From a bacterium (lineage in GTDB: Bacteria; Bacteroidota; Ignavibacteria; SZUA-365), in NCBI GenBank assembly GCA_020444325.1, contig JAHLLD010000005.1:248001-312000 (forward strand): a DNA stretch of 64,000 bases, given 5' to 3'. The position numbers and the translations under genes are program-made. The notes below the pieces were generated by a model. The model was not told where the DNA came from. It saw only the letters and a program-made list of their open reading frames with translations, and made no database searches. Positions within the stretch are counted from its first letter, which is position 1, and the number at the start of each line of letters is the position of its first letter. Of this stretch, positions 17,370 to 26,347 are shown piece by piece.

Positions 17370-18275
17370 TCAGAATGTGCTCATGACGCGAAACGCATTG
17401 AAGCGCTCGCTGATCTGTTCCTGCGTGAGCTCACGAATGCCCTCGATGGAAAATTCCTCGACGCAATGCGAGGCGAGGACGCTGCCATAAACGACCGCCT
17501 TGCGCATGTTGGCGACGCTGATGTCGTTGGTGCGGTCAAGCCAGCCGATGAATCCTCCCGCAAAGGTATCGCCCGCGCCCGTTGGATCCTTGATCGCTTC
17601 AAGCGGGAAGGCAGGGACAGTGAAGTAGTTGTCTTTTGACATCAGTACCGCGCCATGCTCGCCTTTTTTGATGACGACGACGGAGGGACCCATGCGGAGC
17701 ATTTTCTTTCCGGCCTCGATGAGGTTGCTTTTCTTCGTGAGCATGCGGGCTTCTTCATCATTGAGTATCAGCACGTGCACACGCTTGATCACCTCTTTCA
17801 GCTCCTTGAGACTGATGTCGATCCACAGGTTCATCGTGTCGCAGACCACGAGCTTCGGTTCCTCGATCTGATCGAGCACTTCCATCTGAAGGGAAGGATG
17901 GATATTCCCAAGAAGGACGTACTCGCTCTGTTTCCAGGCATCCGGAATGACGGGGTGGAAATCCTCGAACACGCCGAGTTCGGTATACAGCGTGTCGCGG
18001 GTATTCATATCGTCATGATAGCGTCCCCCCCAGCTGAAGGTTTTTCCTTCCTCCACGCGTACGAGTCCGAGAAGATCGACATTGCGCGAGGTGAGATAAT
18101 CGACATGCTTCTGCGGGAAATCATTGCCGACGATGCCCACGAAGCGCACCTGTTCGGTCAGATAGCTGGCCGCGATCGAACAGAAGGTGGCGGAACCGCC
18201 AAGGGCCTGTTCCATTTTTCCAAAAGGGGTTTCGAGGTAGTCGAGTGCGACGGATCCGACGATGAGGACGCTCAT
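17370..18275 (-). CDS. PfkB-family (ribokinase-like) sugar or nucleoside kinase
   Basis: A 301-residue kinase of the ribokinase fold. It shows GSVALDYLETPFG at the N-terminus, GGSATFCSIAASYL near 27-40 and the anion-hole motif DPTGAGDTFAGGFIG with catalytic D236. The substrate is not evident from sequence. It stands between an inositol-monophosphatase-like gene (33 bases upstream) and mtnA (26 bases downstream), all on one strand, which hints at a salvage or sugar phosphate pathway. Confidence 0.88.
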   Translation of the reverse strand: MSVLIVGSVALDYLETPFGKMEQALGGSATFCSIAASYLTEQVRFVGIVGNDFPQKHVDYLTSRNVDLLGLVRVEEGKTFSWGGRYHDDMNTRDTLYTELGVFEDFHPVIPDAWKQSEYVLLGNIHPSLQMEVLDQIEEPKLVVCDTMNLWIDISLKELKEVIKRVHVLILNDEEARMLTKKSNLIEAGKKMLRMGPSVVVIKKGEHGAVLMSKDNYFTVPAFPLEAIKDPTGAGDTFAGGFIGWLDRTNDISVANMRKAVVYGSVLASHCVEEFSIEGIRELTQEQISERFNAFRVMSTF

Positions 18276-18308
18276 TATTCTGCTCCTGTTTCCACGATGG
18301 TTGTGGCG

Positions 18309-19133
18309 CTATCCGCGCCGGTTGACGGTAATCGAAAGCGATTTGGCTTCCTCGAGCACGCGCAGCATCTCATCATGAATGCGTCCGTTGCTTGCGAGGA
18401 AGGGCAATTCGTAAATGTCGTGTTTCTGGCCTTCGAAGCCAGACACACGTCCCCCGGCCTCCTCGACCAGCAGTTCTCCCGCCGCTTTGTCCCATGGCTG
18501 CAGCGAGACTTCCCAGAAGCCGTCGAGCCGTCCCGCGGCCACGTATGCGCAGTCCAGCGCCGCACTGCCCAGGCGCCGGATGGCCTGCGCTTCCTTGAGA
18601 AAGGCGATGAAGCGCTCATAGCAGTAATTGGGATTTTCCCTGATGTTATACGGAAATCCCGTGACCAGCATCGACGTTTCGACGCGATCGGCGTCCGACA
18701 CGTGTATGCGTTCATCGTTGAGGAAGGCGCCACCGCCGCGCGTGGCATGAAACAGTTCATCGCGCATCGGATCGTAGATGACGCCGACGATGATGCTTCC
18801 CTCGAACTCCACGGCAATGGAAATGCTGAAAATGGGAAACGCATGGGTGAAGTTCGTCGTGCCGTCAAGAGGATCGATGATCCAGCGGTACGGCGCGTCG
18901 CCCGCATGTGCGCCGCTTTCTTCGCCGAGAATCGCATGATCCGGCCAATCGGCCAGGATGCGCCTGACGATGCTCGCTTCCGCATTGCGGTCGGCTTCCG
19001 TCACCAGGTTGAACTGCTGATTGTTTTTGACCTCGATATGCCGCAGGTCGCCGAGATGATGCAGAAGAATCTCTCCCGCCTCCCGCGCTGCCGCTCTCGC
19101 AGTCTGCAATATGTCATTCTGTACAAGTGTCAT
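18309..19133 (-). CDS. Inositol monophosphatase family protein (SuhB-like)
   Basis: A magnesium-dependent phosphatase of 274 residues. Metal ligands are in GEESGAH (E71/E72), the signature WIIDPLDGTTNFTH with D87 and D90, and a later LQPWDKAAGELLVEEAGG with the third aspartate. Substrates in the family include inositol phosphates, fructose bisphosphate and PAP; which applies is unknown. First gene of the four-gene cluster that ends with recO. Confidence 0.9.
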   Translation of the reverse strand: MTLVQNDILQTARAAAREAGEILLHHLGDLRHIEVKNNQQFNLVTEADRNAEASIVRRILADWPDHAILGEESGAHAGDAPYRWIIDPLDGTTNFTHAFPIFSISIAVEFEGSIIVGVIYDPMRDELFHATRGGGAFLNDERIHVSDADRVETSMLVTGFPYNIRENPNYCYERFIAFLKEAQAIRRLGSAALDCAYVAAGRLDGFWEVSLQPWDKAAGELLVEEAGGRVSGFEGQKHDIYELPFLASNGRIHDEMLRVLEEAKSLSITVNRRG

Positions 19134-19232
19134 CAGTCAGGTAAAATACGGAACATCGGGGTAAAACCGTAAAGAGGGCCGCTGTCGGCATCCGTGATTA
19201 CCGCATGTGCCCTGCTGCGGCCCGCTTGAGAC

Positions 19233-19275
19233 CCCGATTGCATCGGGATCGCGGGAGTCGCCGATTGCATCGGCG
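19233..19275. repeat. Two adjacent hairpins with shared CGATTGCATCG core
   Basis: CCCGAT-TGC-ATCGGG at 19233-19247 and CGCCGAT-TGC-ATCGGCG at 19259-19275, perfect palindromic arms around the same TGC. The flanks repeat too (ATCGCGGGAG and GACGCAGGAG). The pair sits in the 289-base divergent region between the suhB-like gene and the phosphofructokinase gene. No promoter is clear there. Confidence 0.75.
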
Positions 19276-19422
19276 ACGCAGGAGGCTGACGCCGCCCGAG
19301 CGTTCCGCCCGGCGGAACTCACGCGCCGTACTCGGCACAATACCCCCCCCCTGTACACTGAGCATCTGATTCACTATTTTAATCGGGAACGCAAACACTC
19401 TACCATCAGAAGGTATGCAGAT

Positions 19423-20469
19423 ATGAAGATAGGGGTGCTTACGGGCGGCGGCGACTGCCCCGGCCTGAATCCTGTTATTCGCGCTGTCGTGCGCACGTCA
19501 CTGAAACTCGGTCATGAAACCATCGGCTTCCGCCACGGCTGGAAGGGCGTTGTTGAAAACATCACCATGCCGCTGGGACGCGAAGAGGTCAGCGGAATTT
19601 TACACCGCGGCGGCACGATACTCGGCACATCACGTACGAATGTCTATAAAATGGAGAACGGCGAGCAGAAGGCGCTCGAAACGTTCGAGCAGAACGGACT
19701 CGACGCACTGATTCCGATCGGCGGCGAAGACACGCTCGGTGTTGCCGTGCGCCTGGCGAAAGCCGGCGTCAAGCTCGTCGGTGTGCCCAAGACCATCGAC
19801 AATGATTTGATGGGAACGGACTTCACCTTCGGCTTCGATACTTCGGTAAATGTGGCGATGGAAGCCATCGATCGCCTGCACACGACGGCGGAAAGTCACA
19901 GCCGCGTGCTGGTCGTGGAGGTGATGGGACGCCATGCCGGATGGATCGCCTGGTATGCGGGCATCGCGGGCGGCGGCGACGTCATCCTCGTTCCGGAACA
20001 TCCGTTCAGTGTGGAAGAGGTCTGCGATCGCATCAAGCGGCGCCATGATACCGGAAAAAATTTCAGCATCGTCGTGGTCTCGGAAGGCGCAAAGGTGGCG
20101 ACGGAGGAAGCGACGGATGAGGATGGCAGCTACGTGCTTTCCAGCATGAAAAAAGATGCGTTCGGACATGTCATGCTCGGCGGCGTGGCAAAAGTACTCG
20201 CCGATGAAATTGAAGACCGTCTCGGTTTCGAGACGCGGCATACGGTGCTGGGACATATTCAGCGCGGTGGATCGCCCACAGCGTTTGACCGTGTGCTCGG
20301 GACCCGCTACGGCGTGCGTGCGGCGGAACTCGTGCATGAAGGACGATTCGGCCGCATGGTTGCACTGCAGAGCAACAAGATTGTGGATATCGACATCAAC
20401 GACATCTCCGGCGCTATCAAGGAACTCGATCCCGACCTCTACAAGGTTGCCGAGTACTTCAGCGACTGA
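19423..20469 (+). CDS. 6-phosphofructokinase, probably PPi-dependent
   Basis: The protein phosphorylates fructose 6-phosphate in glycolysis. The start at 19423 gives 348 residues beginning MKIGVLTGGGDCPGLN; the longer frame to 19207 runs over hairpins and is rejected. Substrate motifs: PKTIDND with catalytic D126, MGRHAGWIA, and HIQRGGSPTAFDR. Two residues decide the phosphoryl donor. ATP enzymes have Gly at both sites (E. coli 104 and 124). Here GGEDT gives D103 and VPKTIDND gives K123, the pair found in PPi-dependent enzymes such as the Amycolatopsis one. The donor call follows from those two residues and has not been tested. A GH13-like gene starts 59 bases downstream. Confidence 0.92.
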   Translation: MKIGVLTGGGDCPGLNPVIRAVVRTSLKLGHETIGFRHGWKGVVENITMPLGREEVSGILHRGGTILGTSRTNVYKMENGEQKALETFEQNGLDALIPIGGEDTLGVAVRLAKAGVKLVGVPKTIDNDLMGTDFTFGFDTSVNVAMEAIDRLHTTAESHSRVLVVEVMGRHAGWIAWYAGIAGGGDVILVPEHPFSVEEVCDRIKRRHDTGKNFSIVVVSEGAKVATEEATDEDGSYVLSSMKKDAFGHVMLGGVAKVLADEIEDRLGFETRHTVLGHIQRGGSPTAFDRVLGTRYGVRAAELVHEGRFGRMVALQSNKIVDIDINDISGAIKELDPDLYKVAEYFSD

Positions 20470-20528
20470 CCGGCGGATCACACAATTCACGGGATTACGA
20501 TTCAGAATTACGGCTGAACGGGAAGCTT

Positions 20529-22484
20529 ATGATCAACGCATTACAGACGCTGCGTGACAGGGTCGCGGAGCTGGAAGGACAGATGGCAGGGAACGACTAC
20601 CACGTCCCCTCGCTGTGGGTCAATCCTGTCGCACAGGAAGGCGATCGCGTCGTTGCGGTCAACGCCGCGGCATTTTTTCGCGCAGGGATGGACGCCATTC
20701 TCGAGCATGAGGATGAATCTCCGGAAATGCAGGGATCGGCAGGTGAATGGACGAAAGAGGCCGTCGTGTATAACATGTTCACCAGGCTGACCTCCGCCTG
20801 GGATCATAATGGGGATGGTTCCGTCGGAATCGAGGATCTCCCCGGCGGATTCCGTGAAACCGGCACCTTCCTGAAATCCATCGTCCAGCTGCCCTACCTG
20901 AAGAAGATGGGCATCAACACGATTCACCTGCTTCCCGTCACCGCTATCGGCAGCGACGGTAACAAGGGAAGTCTCGGTTCACCGTATGCAATTCGCAATC
21001 CGTACAAGCTAGACGAACGGCTGGGAGAATCTTTCCACGAACTCGGTGTGGAAGCGGAGTTCGCGGCCTTCGTCGAAGCGGCGCATCGCCTCGGCATGCG
21101 CGTGGTGATGGAATTCGTGTTCCGTACCGCATCGAAGGATTCAGACTGGATTCTCGATCATCCCAACTGGTTCTACTGGATCGACGCGGAGATCCCCGAT
21201 CGCAGCGATGACAATCCGGACGGCTACGGCAACCCCCGCTTCAGTGAAGACGAACTGCAGGTGATCAATCAGCGCGTGCGCCGAAACGACCATAGCAGTC
21301 TGCCTCCCCCGGGAATGGCATACCGCAACATGTTCAAGGACATGCCGCTCGAAATCGAGCAGGACGGGGATCGCATGATCGGGGTGATGGAAGACGGCAG
21401 CCGCGTGCGTATTCCCGGCGCCTTCGCCGACTGGCCACCCGACGATGTGCAGCCACCGTGGAATGATGTGACCTACCTGAAGCTGTACGATCACTCCAGC
21501 TTCAATTATATCGCCTACAACACCATCCGGATTTACGATTCCCGTCTCGCACAGATCGACAACGAGAATCGCGGACTGTGGAACACCATTATCAATATCA
21601 TCCCGCATTACCAGAAGAATTTCAGTATCGACGGGGTGATGATCGATATGGGACATGCATTGCCGCGCCGTCTGAAACAGAGCATCGTCGACCGCGCGCG
21701 CAAGGTGGATCCGGATTTTGCGTTCTGGGAAGAAAACTTCGCGATCTCCGCGCGCAGCAGACAGGAGGGCTACAACGCCACGGTCGGTTACCTGTGGAGT
21801 GATGAGCATATTGCCGCGAAGCTTCGGGAGTTTCTGAAAATGCTCGAAGGCACGGATGTGCCGGTGCCGTTTTTTGCAACCCCGGAAACGCACAACACGC
21901 CACGTGCCGCGAAACGTGAAGGGGGTATGGCATTCAGTCGCATGACGCTGTGTGTCAACGCCTTCCTCCCCGCCGTGCTCTTTCTGCACCAGGGATACGA
22001 ACTCGGCGAAACCTACCCGGTGAACACCGGACTCGGATTCACACCGGACGAAATCGCGGAATTGCCGTCGCACATGCTTCCGCTGTTCAGTGAGTCGGCG
22101 CTGTGCTGGAACAATGCGGATGAAATGAGCGACCTGGTGGGACGCGTGGTCGCCATCCGCAGACAGTGGCAGGACATCATCACCAATCCTTCGCAGCAAA
22201 CCTTCAAACTGTTCGAGACCACCGATCCCAGGGTCCTCTGCTTCGTTCGTCAGTCACCCGACGGTGAGCGCGCGATGGCCGTGGCAGTGAATACCGACTG
22301 CGGCGAGGCCGCCCGCGCCGATGTTTGGCTCAATGCAGAGTACGACATCCTCACCGATGAAATCAGCGGTGCGGAAGTTCAGAAAAATGATCAGGAGGCG
22401 TTCGCGCTCGATCTTCAGCCTGGACAGGGCATGGTGTTTGAACTGCGCATGCCGAAACTGGAGATCGAGGAATTCACTCCCTAA
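20529..22484 (+). CDS. Alpha-amylase family (GH13-like) protein, atypical active site
   Basis: A cytoplasmic-looking protein of 651 residues without signal peptide. The TIM barrel starts near 80 (YNMFTRL). The GH13 nucleophile region reads SIDGVMIDMGHALP (D373), the acid/base region FAFWEENF (E401/E402), and region IV reads FFATPETHNTP. Region I, normally DxVxNH, reads MEFVFRTAS at 194-202 and lacks the usual residues. The 92-104 segment DHNGDGSVGIEDL looks like a calcium loop of EF-hand/dockerin type. The C-terminal domain from about 560 is a beta-sandwich as in amylases. The pattern resembles GlgE-like maltosyltransferases more than hydrolases. It probably forms an operon with the phosphofructokinase gene. 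Confidence 0.8.
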   Translation: MINALQTLRDRVAELEGQMAGNDYHVPSLWVNPVAQEGDRVVAVNAAAFFRAGMDAILEHEDESPEMQGSAGEWTKEAVVYNMFTRLTSAWDHNGDGSVGIEDLPGGFRETGTFLKSIVQLPYLKKMGINTIHLLPVTAIGSDGNKGSLGSPYAIRNPYKLDERLGESFHELGVEAEFAAFVEAAHRLGMRVVMEFVFRTASKDSDWILDHPNWFYWIDAEIPDRSDDNPDGYGNPRFSEDELQVINQRVRRNDHSSLPPPGMAYRNMFKDMPLEIEQDGDRMIGVMEDGSRVRIPGAFADWPPDDVQPPWNDVTYLKLYDHSSFNYIAYNTIRIYDSRLAQIDNENRGLWNTIINIIPHYQKNFSIDGVMIDMGHALPRRLKQSIVDRARKVDPDFAFWEENFAISARSRQEGYNATVGYLWSDEHIAAKLREFLKMLEGTDVPVPFFATPETHNTPRAAKREGGMAFSRMTLCVNAFLPAVLFLHQGYELGETYPVNTGLGFTPDEIAELPSHMLPLFSESALCWNNADEMSDLVGRVVAIRRQWQDIITNPSQQTFKLFETTDPRVLCFVRQSPDGERAMAVAVNTDCGEAARADVWLNAEYDILTDEISGAEVQKNDQEAFALDLQPGQGMVFELRMPKLEIEEFTP

Positions 22485-22499
22485 CGGTATCGCAGAGCA

Positions 22500-23435
22500 T
22501 CAGGAGTCTGGCTGCTCGCCGGCTTCGTTATTCCTGTAGTAGCGTATCGTCGGATATGCGAGATCGATGTGCTCTTCGGTCGCAAAACCTGAGAGGATCG
22601 CTTCCCACAGTTCCTGTCGGCGTCCCCGGCGCTTGCGTGGTTCCACCAGATAGCGCAGTGTGAGATTGACGCCGCTGTCTTTGACGGACGTATACACGGT
22701 AGGGGATAACGTGCTGTAGTGAATCATGAATTTCCGGCTGGCGTTGAGTATCCCCTTTTGCGCCTGTTCGGTCATGATTGTTCCGTGCTCCTCCACGATC
22801 TCCAGCAACAGCTTTTTTGCCCGCTGCCAGTCACTTTCGAAGGTGATAAGGACGGGCATCTCATCCCAGATGTACTGAAACCCCTTGGTGAAGTTGATCT
22901 GCGGCGTGTTGAATATCGACCCGTTCGGGATATGAATCACACGCCCGGTGCTCTGATCAGCATCGACCCAGTTGCCGATCTCGTTCAGCGTGAACTGAAA
23001 GAGGCGGATATCGATGACGTCGCCGGCATGATCGCCGACCTGTATGCGATCTCCGACTTCGAAGGGCCGTCGCCACAGGATGAATACCCAACCCGCAATG
23101 TCCGCCAGCACATCCTTCAGGGCGATAGCGATACCGGCCGACACCAGTCCGAGAAACGTGGCCAGCGACTGAATGCCCTCGAACCATACGCGTCCGATGA
23201 TGAGCAGACCGAGTCCGACACTGATGTACGTACTGGTTTTCTGCCACTGATATCGTGTGCGCACATCCGTGGTACGCCGCCGCACGACTTTCATGGTGGC
23301 GAAACGCAGCAGCCAGAGTACAACAATGACAAGCAGGGATTTGAGAATTTTCACCTGCAGGTCGGGAGGGAGTCCGATGACTTCCTCCAACCATGTGACC
23401 AGGGTATCAAGCGGTGTGAGCAGAATTTCGTGCAT
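22500..23435 (-). CDS. MscS-family mechanosensitive ion channel
   Basis: A membrane protein of 311 residues. The start at 23435 removes a low-complexity upstream extension of the open frame. Hydrophobic helices lie near 27-45, 65-80 and 88-115. The pore and beta-domain signature is FLGLVSAGIAIALKDVLADIAGW followed by RRPFEVGDRIQVGDHAGDVIDI. Such channels open on osmotic downshock and release solutes. It stands alone and is convergent with the GH13-like gene, 15 bases apart. Confidence 0.9.
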   Translation of the reverse strand: MHEILLTPLDTLVTWLEEVIGLPPDLQVKILKSLLVIVVLWLLRFATMKVVRRRTTDVRTRYQWQKTSTYISVGLGLLIIGRVWFEGIQSLATFLGLVSAGIAIALKDVLADIAGWVFILWRRPFEVGDRIQVGDHAGDVIDIRLFQFTLNEIGNWVDADQSTGRVIHIPNGSIFNTPQINFTKGFQYIWDEMPVLITFESDWQRAKKLLLEIVEEHGTIMTEQAQKGILNASRKFMIHYSTLSPTVYTSVKDSGVNLTLRYLVEPRKRRGRRQELWEAILSGFATEEHIDLAYPTIRYYRNNEAGEQPDS

Positions 23436-23594
23436 AATCGTCTCGCCGCTGATGAACGGGGTTCCCCGTGGAATTGGGATTACCCCGGGAATATAGGAAT
23501 TCGGAATGAAGAATGGCGAACGGGGGAATGAAGCTGCGGGGAAGGGGACGAGAAAAAAACAGGAATGGGACGAGGAAACAGCTGCAGGGCCTGC

Positions 23595-23629
23595 CCCGGC
23601 TGCGTCCCATCTGAGAGGACGCAGCCGGG
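23595..23629. terminator. 13-bp perfect hairpin 3' of the retropepsin gene
   Basis: Arms CCCGGCTGCGTCC at 23595-23607 and the complement at 23617-23629, loop of nine. No T-run follows on either strand, so termination is possible but not certain. The interval 23436-23746 otherwise holds only a very short reading frame (23645-23716). Confidence 0.5.
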
Positions 23630-23644
23630 AGCCTTTGATCAATG

Positions 23645-23716
23645 TCAGGGACGCAGTTTGAGGGAATCAGCGATGTGCCGCCAGTCGAGTGCAGCGACAT
23701 TACCATCGTCGTGCAC
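23645..23716 (-). other. Possible very short ORF or gene remnant
   Basis: A GTG-started frame of 23 codons reads VHDDGNVAALDWRHIADSLKLRP, which has the composition of a real C-terminus. AGGAG lies 11 bases upstream and an in-frame stop lies at 23732-23734. The frame ends just before the hairpin at 23595-23629. It could be the surviving end of a deleted gene or a chance frame. Confidence 0.25.
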
Positions 23717-23746
23717 GGCGATGATCGCTCCTCAGGTGGTCGTGGG

Positions 23747-24661
23747 TTACTGCTCGATCATGCGCAGTGATCCATCCGTGAAATTGAACTGCACCGACTG
23801 CATGCGGGCGAAGAAGTCGTTGCCGAGGAGTACGGCGGTGGTGGACTCAGGGAGGGTCTTGAACACGGGCAGCTCACCGATGTGCAGCGGTGTCTCCTCA
23901 AATTCCCTGTCGCCCAGCGTGATGGTGAGCGGTTCGGCTTCGCGTACGGTCACCGTGTTGCCATCGAGTGTCGTAATACTGCGGTTGGAGCCCGGGACGG
24001 CGGTCGCACCGGCGGCACGTACGGTCTTGAGCGGGATATACGAAACGGGGGAGCCGGTGTCGAAAAGGAAATCAGCTTTGTGTCCATGAAGCTTGCCGGC
24101 GACCATGATATATCCGCCGACGACATTCATCGGCATTTCAATGGCGTCGGGCACGCTCTTGCGTGCGCGGCTTTTCAGCATGAGGGTGGGATTATCGCCG
24201 AAGCTGAACTGCGCGATTTCTGCACGACGAAGCATGTCCGTCCCGAGTACGCCCGCAATTGTCCTTCCTCCAATGTTCGGCATGTCCTCAAGCACGACCA
24301 CGGCAGCGTCTGCAAACTGCAGTCCGCCGACTGACAGCGATGCAATATGCGTGCGTCCCACGATCTCTTTCGAGAGTCCGAATCCACCCAGCGCGGTATG
24401 ATAGCGCGGTGCGGCGAGGGGATCGGCATTGCCCTGCAGTTGTTCGATTTTCGTGTCGGCCACAAATGCGCGGCTGACAGCAGTTGTGTTCACGGCAAGG
24501 TCTACGGCAAAGCAGGCACTGCTCCCATCAGGCATGGTGGTTTTCGCGAGCAGATATCCGTCTTCCTCGATGAGAGGCATCTCACCATAGACGTTCTGTG
24601 CACCGGCAGTTGCGGCAAGCACGAACAGGCACAGTGCGGCAAATACGATGGTTCGTTTCAT
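23747..24661 (-). CDS. Retropepsin-like aspartic protease, exported
   Basis: An exported protein of 304 residues; the start at 24661 gives a signal peptide ending TAGAQ. The second half contains FLFDTGSPVSYIPL, the DTGS active-site loop of retropepsin/pepsin-like proteases. The first half has CFAVDLAVNTTAV at the equivalent place, where the DTG is degenerate, as if two lobes derive from a duplication and only one kept its aspartate. One lobe with DTG would need dimerisation. It lies 108 bases after the DUF4097 gene and may belong to the ECF operon. Confidence 0.8.
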   Translation of the reverse strand: MKRTIVFAALCLFVLAATAGAQNVYGEMPLIEEDGYLLAKTTMPDGSSACFAVDLAVNTTAVSRAFVADTKIEQLQGNADPLAAPRYHTALGGFGLSKEIVGRTHIASLSVGGLQFADAAVVVLEDMPNIGGRTIAGVLGTDMLRRAEIAQFSFGDNPTLMLKSRARKSVPDAIEMPMNVVGGYIMVAGKLHGHKADFLFDTGSPVSYIPLKTVRAAGATAVPGSNRSITTLDGNTVTVREAEPLTITLGDREFEETPLHIGELPVFKTLPESTTAVLLGNDFFARMQSVQFNFTDGSLRMIEQ

Positions 24662-24769
24662 GTCTGTATCTCCGGATGAACGAGAAGAAATGAGCGGCAT
24701 GAGGGCAATTCCGCCCCGATTATCCGGTATACGGGGCGAGCGCCGGAAAGATTCACCGGCAATTCAGTG

Positions 24770-25756
24770 CTATTCCTCTTCAATCGAAATGGAACCGAAA
24801 CTGCTGGAAAGCGCTATTTTATCTTTCCCATTCCCGATTTTCCCGTATTTCTTTTCTCCCATGTCTCCCGGACCTTTTTTCCCTTTCTCCTTCAAATCGA
24901 AATCGGAATCGATGGAACCGAAGGAAGCCTCGGCCCGGATTTCCCCCGAGAATTTTTTATTCAGCGTCACCTCGATGCTGCCATAAGAGCTATTGATCTT
25001 GCCACTCCGCATCCCGATAACTTCAACCGATCCCATGGAGGATTCGATGTCGAGGAAGCCACTGACTTCGGAGAGTTCCATGTCACCGTATGAGCTGGCG
25101 AAGCGTCCGCCCTCGATATGATGCGCAATGAGTCTGCCCATTTTCACCTGTGCCTGCGTCTCCCCACGAATGCCGGCCAGCGTCACATCGCCGAAGGAAT
25201 TGTACACGCGGATGTTCGCGCATTTCTGAAGCTCGAGGGTTCCAAAACCGCTCTGCGCTTTTACGGATCCCGTGATACCCAGGATAGTCACATCGCCGAA
25301 TTTGCTCTCAAGGTCGAGGTGGCTTTTTGAAGGTGCGGTGACCTGCACGTCTATGGTGATATTCCGATGCTCACCGTCGTCGTCATCCATGTCCGGCGGC
25401 AGTCCAGTCCGTACGCTGACGCTGTTCCCCTTCTCTTTGATTTCCACCCGCGCCGCTTCGGCGATGCGCTTGGCCTCCTGTTCGGAGTTTGCGTCGACTC
25501 GGACCTTGACGACGACGTTGACAGCATCGGGTCCATCGGGATACACATGAAGCGTCGATTTGTCACCGGAACGGCGACCCGACTCGATCGTGGCGCCGTG
25601 CGGCTGCACGTTCACGGATCCGAAACGACTGTCGATTATGATAGCAGGAGCCGACGTGGTCTTGAATGATTTTTTCACCACGCGCTCATAATCCTGCGCC
25701 TTTAGAGCGGAGGTGAGCAGCAGAAGTGGTGCGATGAAAATGATGAATGCTCTCAT
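24770..25756 (-). CDS. DUF4097-like exported beta-repeat protein
   Basis: A 328-residue exported protein with signal MRAFIIFIAPLLLLTSALKA. From about 110 the sequence is a right-handed beta-helix style repeat: SKFGDVTILGITG, NSFGDVTLAGIRG, SSYGDMELSEVSG, SSMGSVEVIG, SSYGSIEV, ASFGSIDSDF, SSFGSISIEEE. Such proteins (DUF4097 family) are common beside sigma/anti-sigma pairs and envelope stress genes; the molecular function is unknown. It is 12 bases after the anti-sigma-like gene. Confidence 0.85.
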   Translation of the reverse strand: MRAFIIFIAPLLLLTSALKAQDYERVVKKSFKTTSAPAIIIDSRFGSVNVQPHGATIESGRRSGDKSTLHVYPDGPDAVNVVVKVRVDANSEQEAKRIAEAARVEIKEKGNSVSVRTGLPPDMDDDDGEHRNITIDVQVTAPSKSHLDLESKFGDVTILGITGSVKAQSGFGTLELQKCANIRVYNSFGDVTLAGIRGETQAQVKMGRLIAHHIEGGRFASSYGDMELSEVSGFLDIESSMGSVEVIGMRSGKINSSYGSIEVTLNKKFSGEIRAEASFGSIDSDFDLKEKGKKGPGDMGEKKYGKIGNGKDKIALSSSFGSISIEEE

Positions 25757-25768
25757 GATATGGTCCCC

Positions 25769-26347
25769 TTATTGGGCTCGTGTAACCATTGCCTGCAGAG
25801 TATGCTGGAGGTCGGTGTATGCAGCCAGCAGGTAATGCTGCACTTCCGGGTTCGCGCCGTTTTTCTTGAGGGCGGTTTTGCACTCGGCGATGGATTCGCG
25901 AAGCAGCGCAATTTTCTTTTTCTGAAGTTCGACGAATTCGGGATGAAGGTTGTCTTCACTTTCCTCTGCGAGTACGGCGAGTTTGCCGATCGCGCGTTCG
26001 TAGTAGAAGATCGCCTGTTCGATGTCACTCTGTGCGTCGAGAAGCATGGCATCCCTGCTTTGCGCGACAGGGACTTCCGTATCGTGGCGAGTGTACTCGC
26101 CGAGGAGATACCAGCTCATGGCGACACCGACGAGAATGGTGACTGTATAGAACAGCAGTGTCTTTGCGGGAATACTGAAGGTCTGGGCAAGGCGCTGCAG
26201 CAGACCGCTCTCCGGTGTGGCCGCAGCATTGCGCTGCTCTTCGCGCAGTGATTTCTCAATGCGCGACCAGAGTGCGTCGTCGGGCGTGTGCTTCGGAAGC
26301 TGCCGGACGGTGCGTTCGATGTCGTCGTCACGATGCTGCTGTTTCAT
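25769..26347 (-). CDS. Putative anti-sigma factor, membrane anchored
   Basis: A 192-residue protein with one transmembrane segment near 66-83 (TLLFYTVTILVGVAMSWYLL), a short cytoplasmic N-terminal region containing RTVRQLPKHTPDDALWSRIEKSLREEQ, and a periplasmic helical part. No HCCxxC zinc motif is present, so it is not a classical ZAS anti-sigma factor. The role is inferred from the four-base overlap (26344-26347) with the ECF sigma gene. Confidence 0.7.
   Translation of the reverse strand: MKQQHRDDDIERTVRQLPKHTPDDALWSRIEKSLREEQRNAAATPESGLLQRLAQTFSIPAKTLLFYTVTILVGVAMSWYLLGEYTRHDTEVPVAQSRDAMLLDAQSDIEQAIFYYERAIGKLAVLAEESEDNLHPEFVELQKKKIALLRESIAECKTALKKNGANPEVQHYLLAAYTDLQHTLQAMVTRAQ

Noticed and set aside
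17655..19172. 505-codon plus-strand frame
   Set aside because: Antisense shadow of the pfkB-like and suhB-like genes, which show catalytic motifs on the minus strand.
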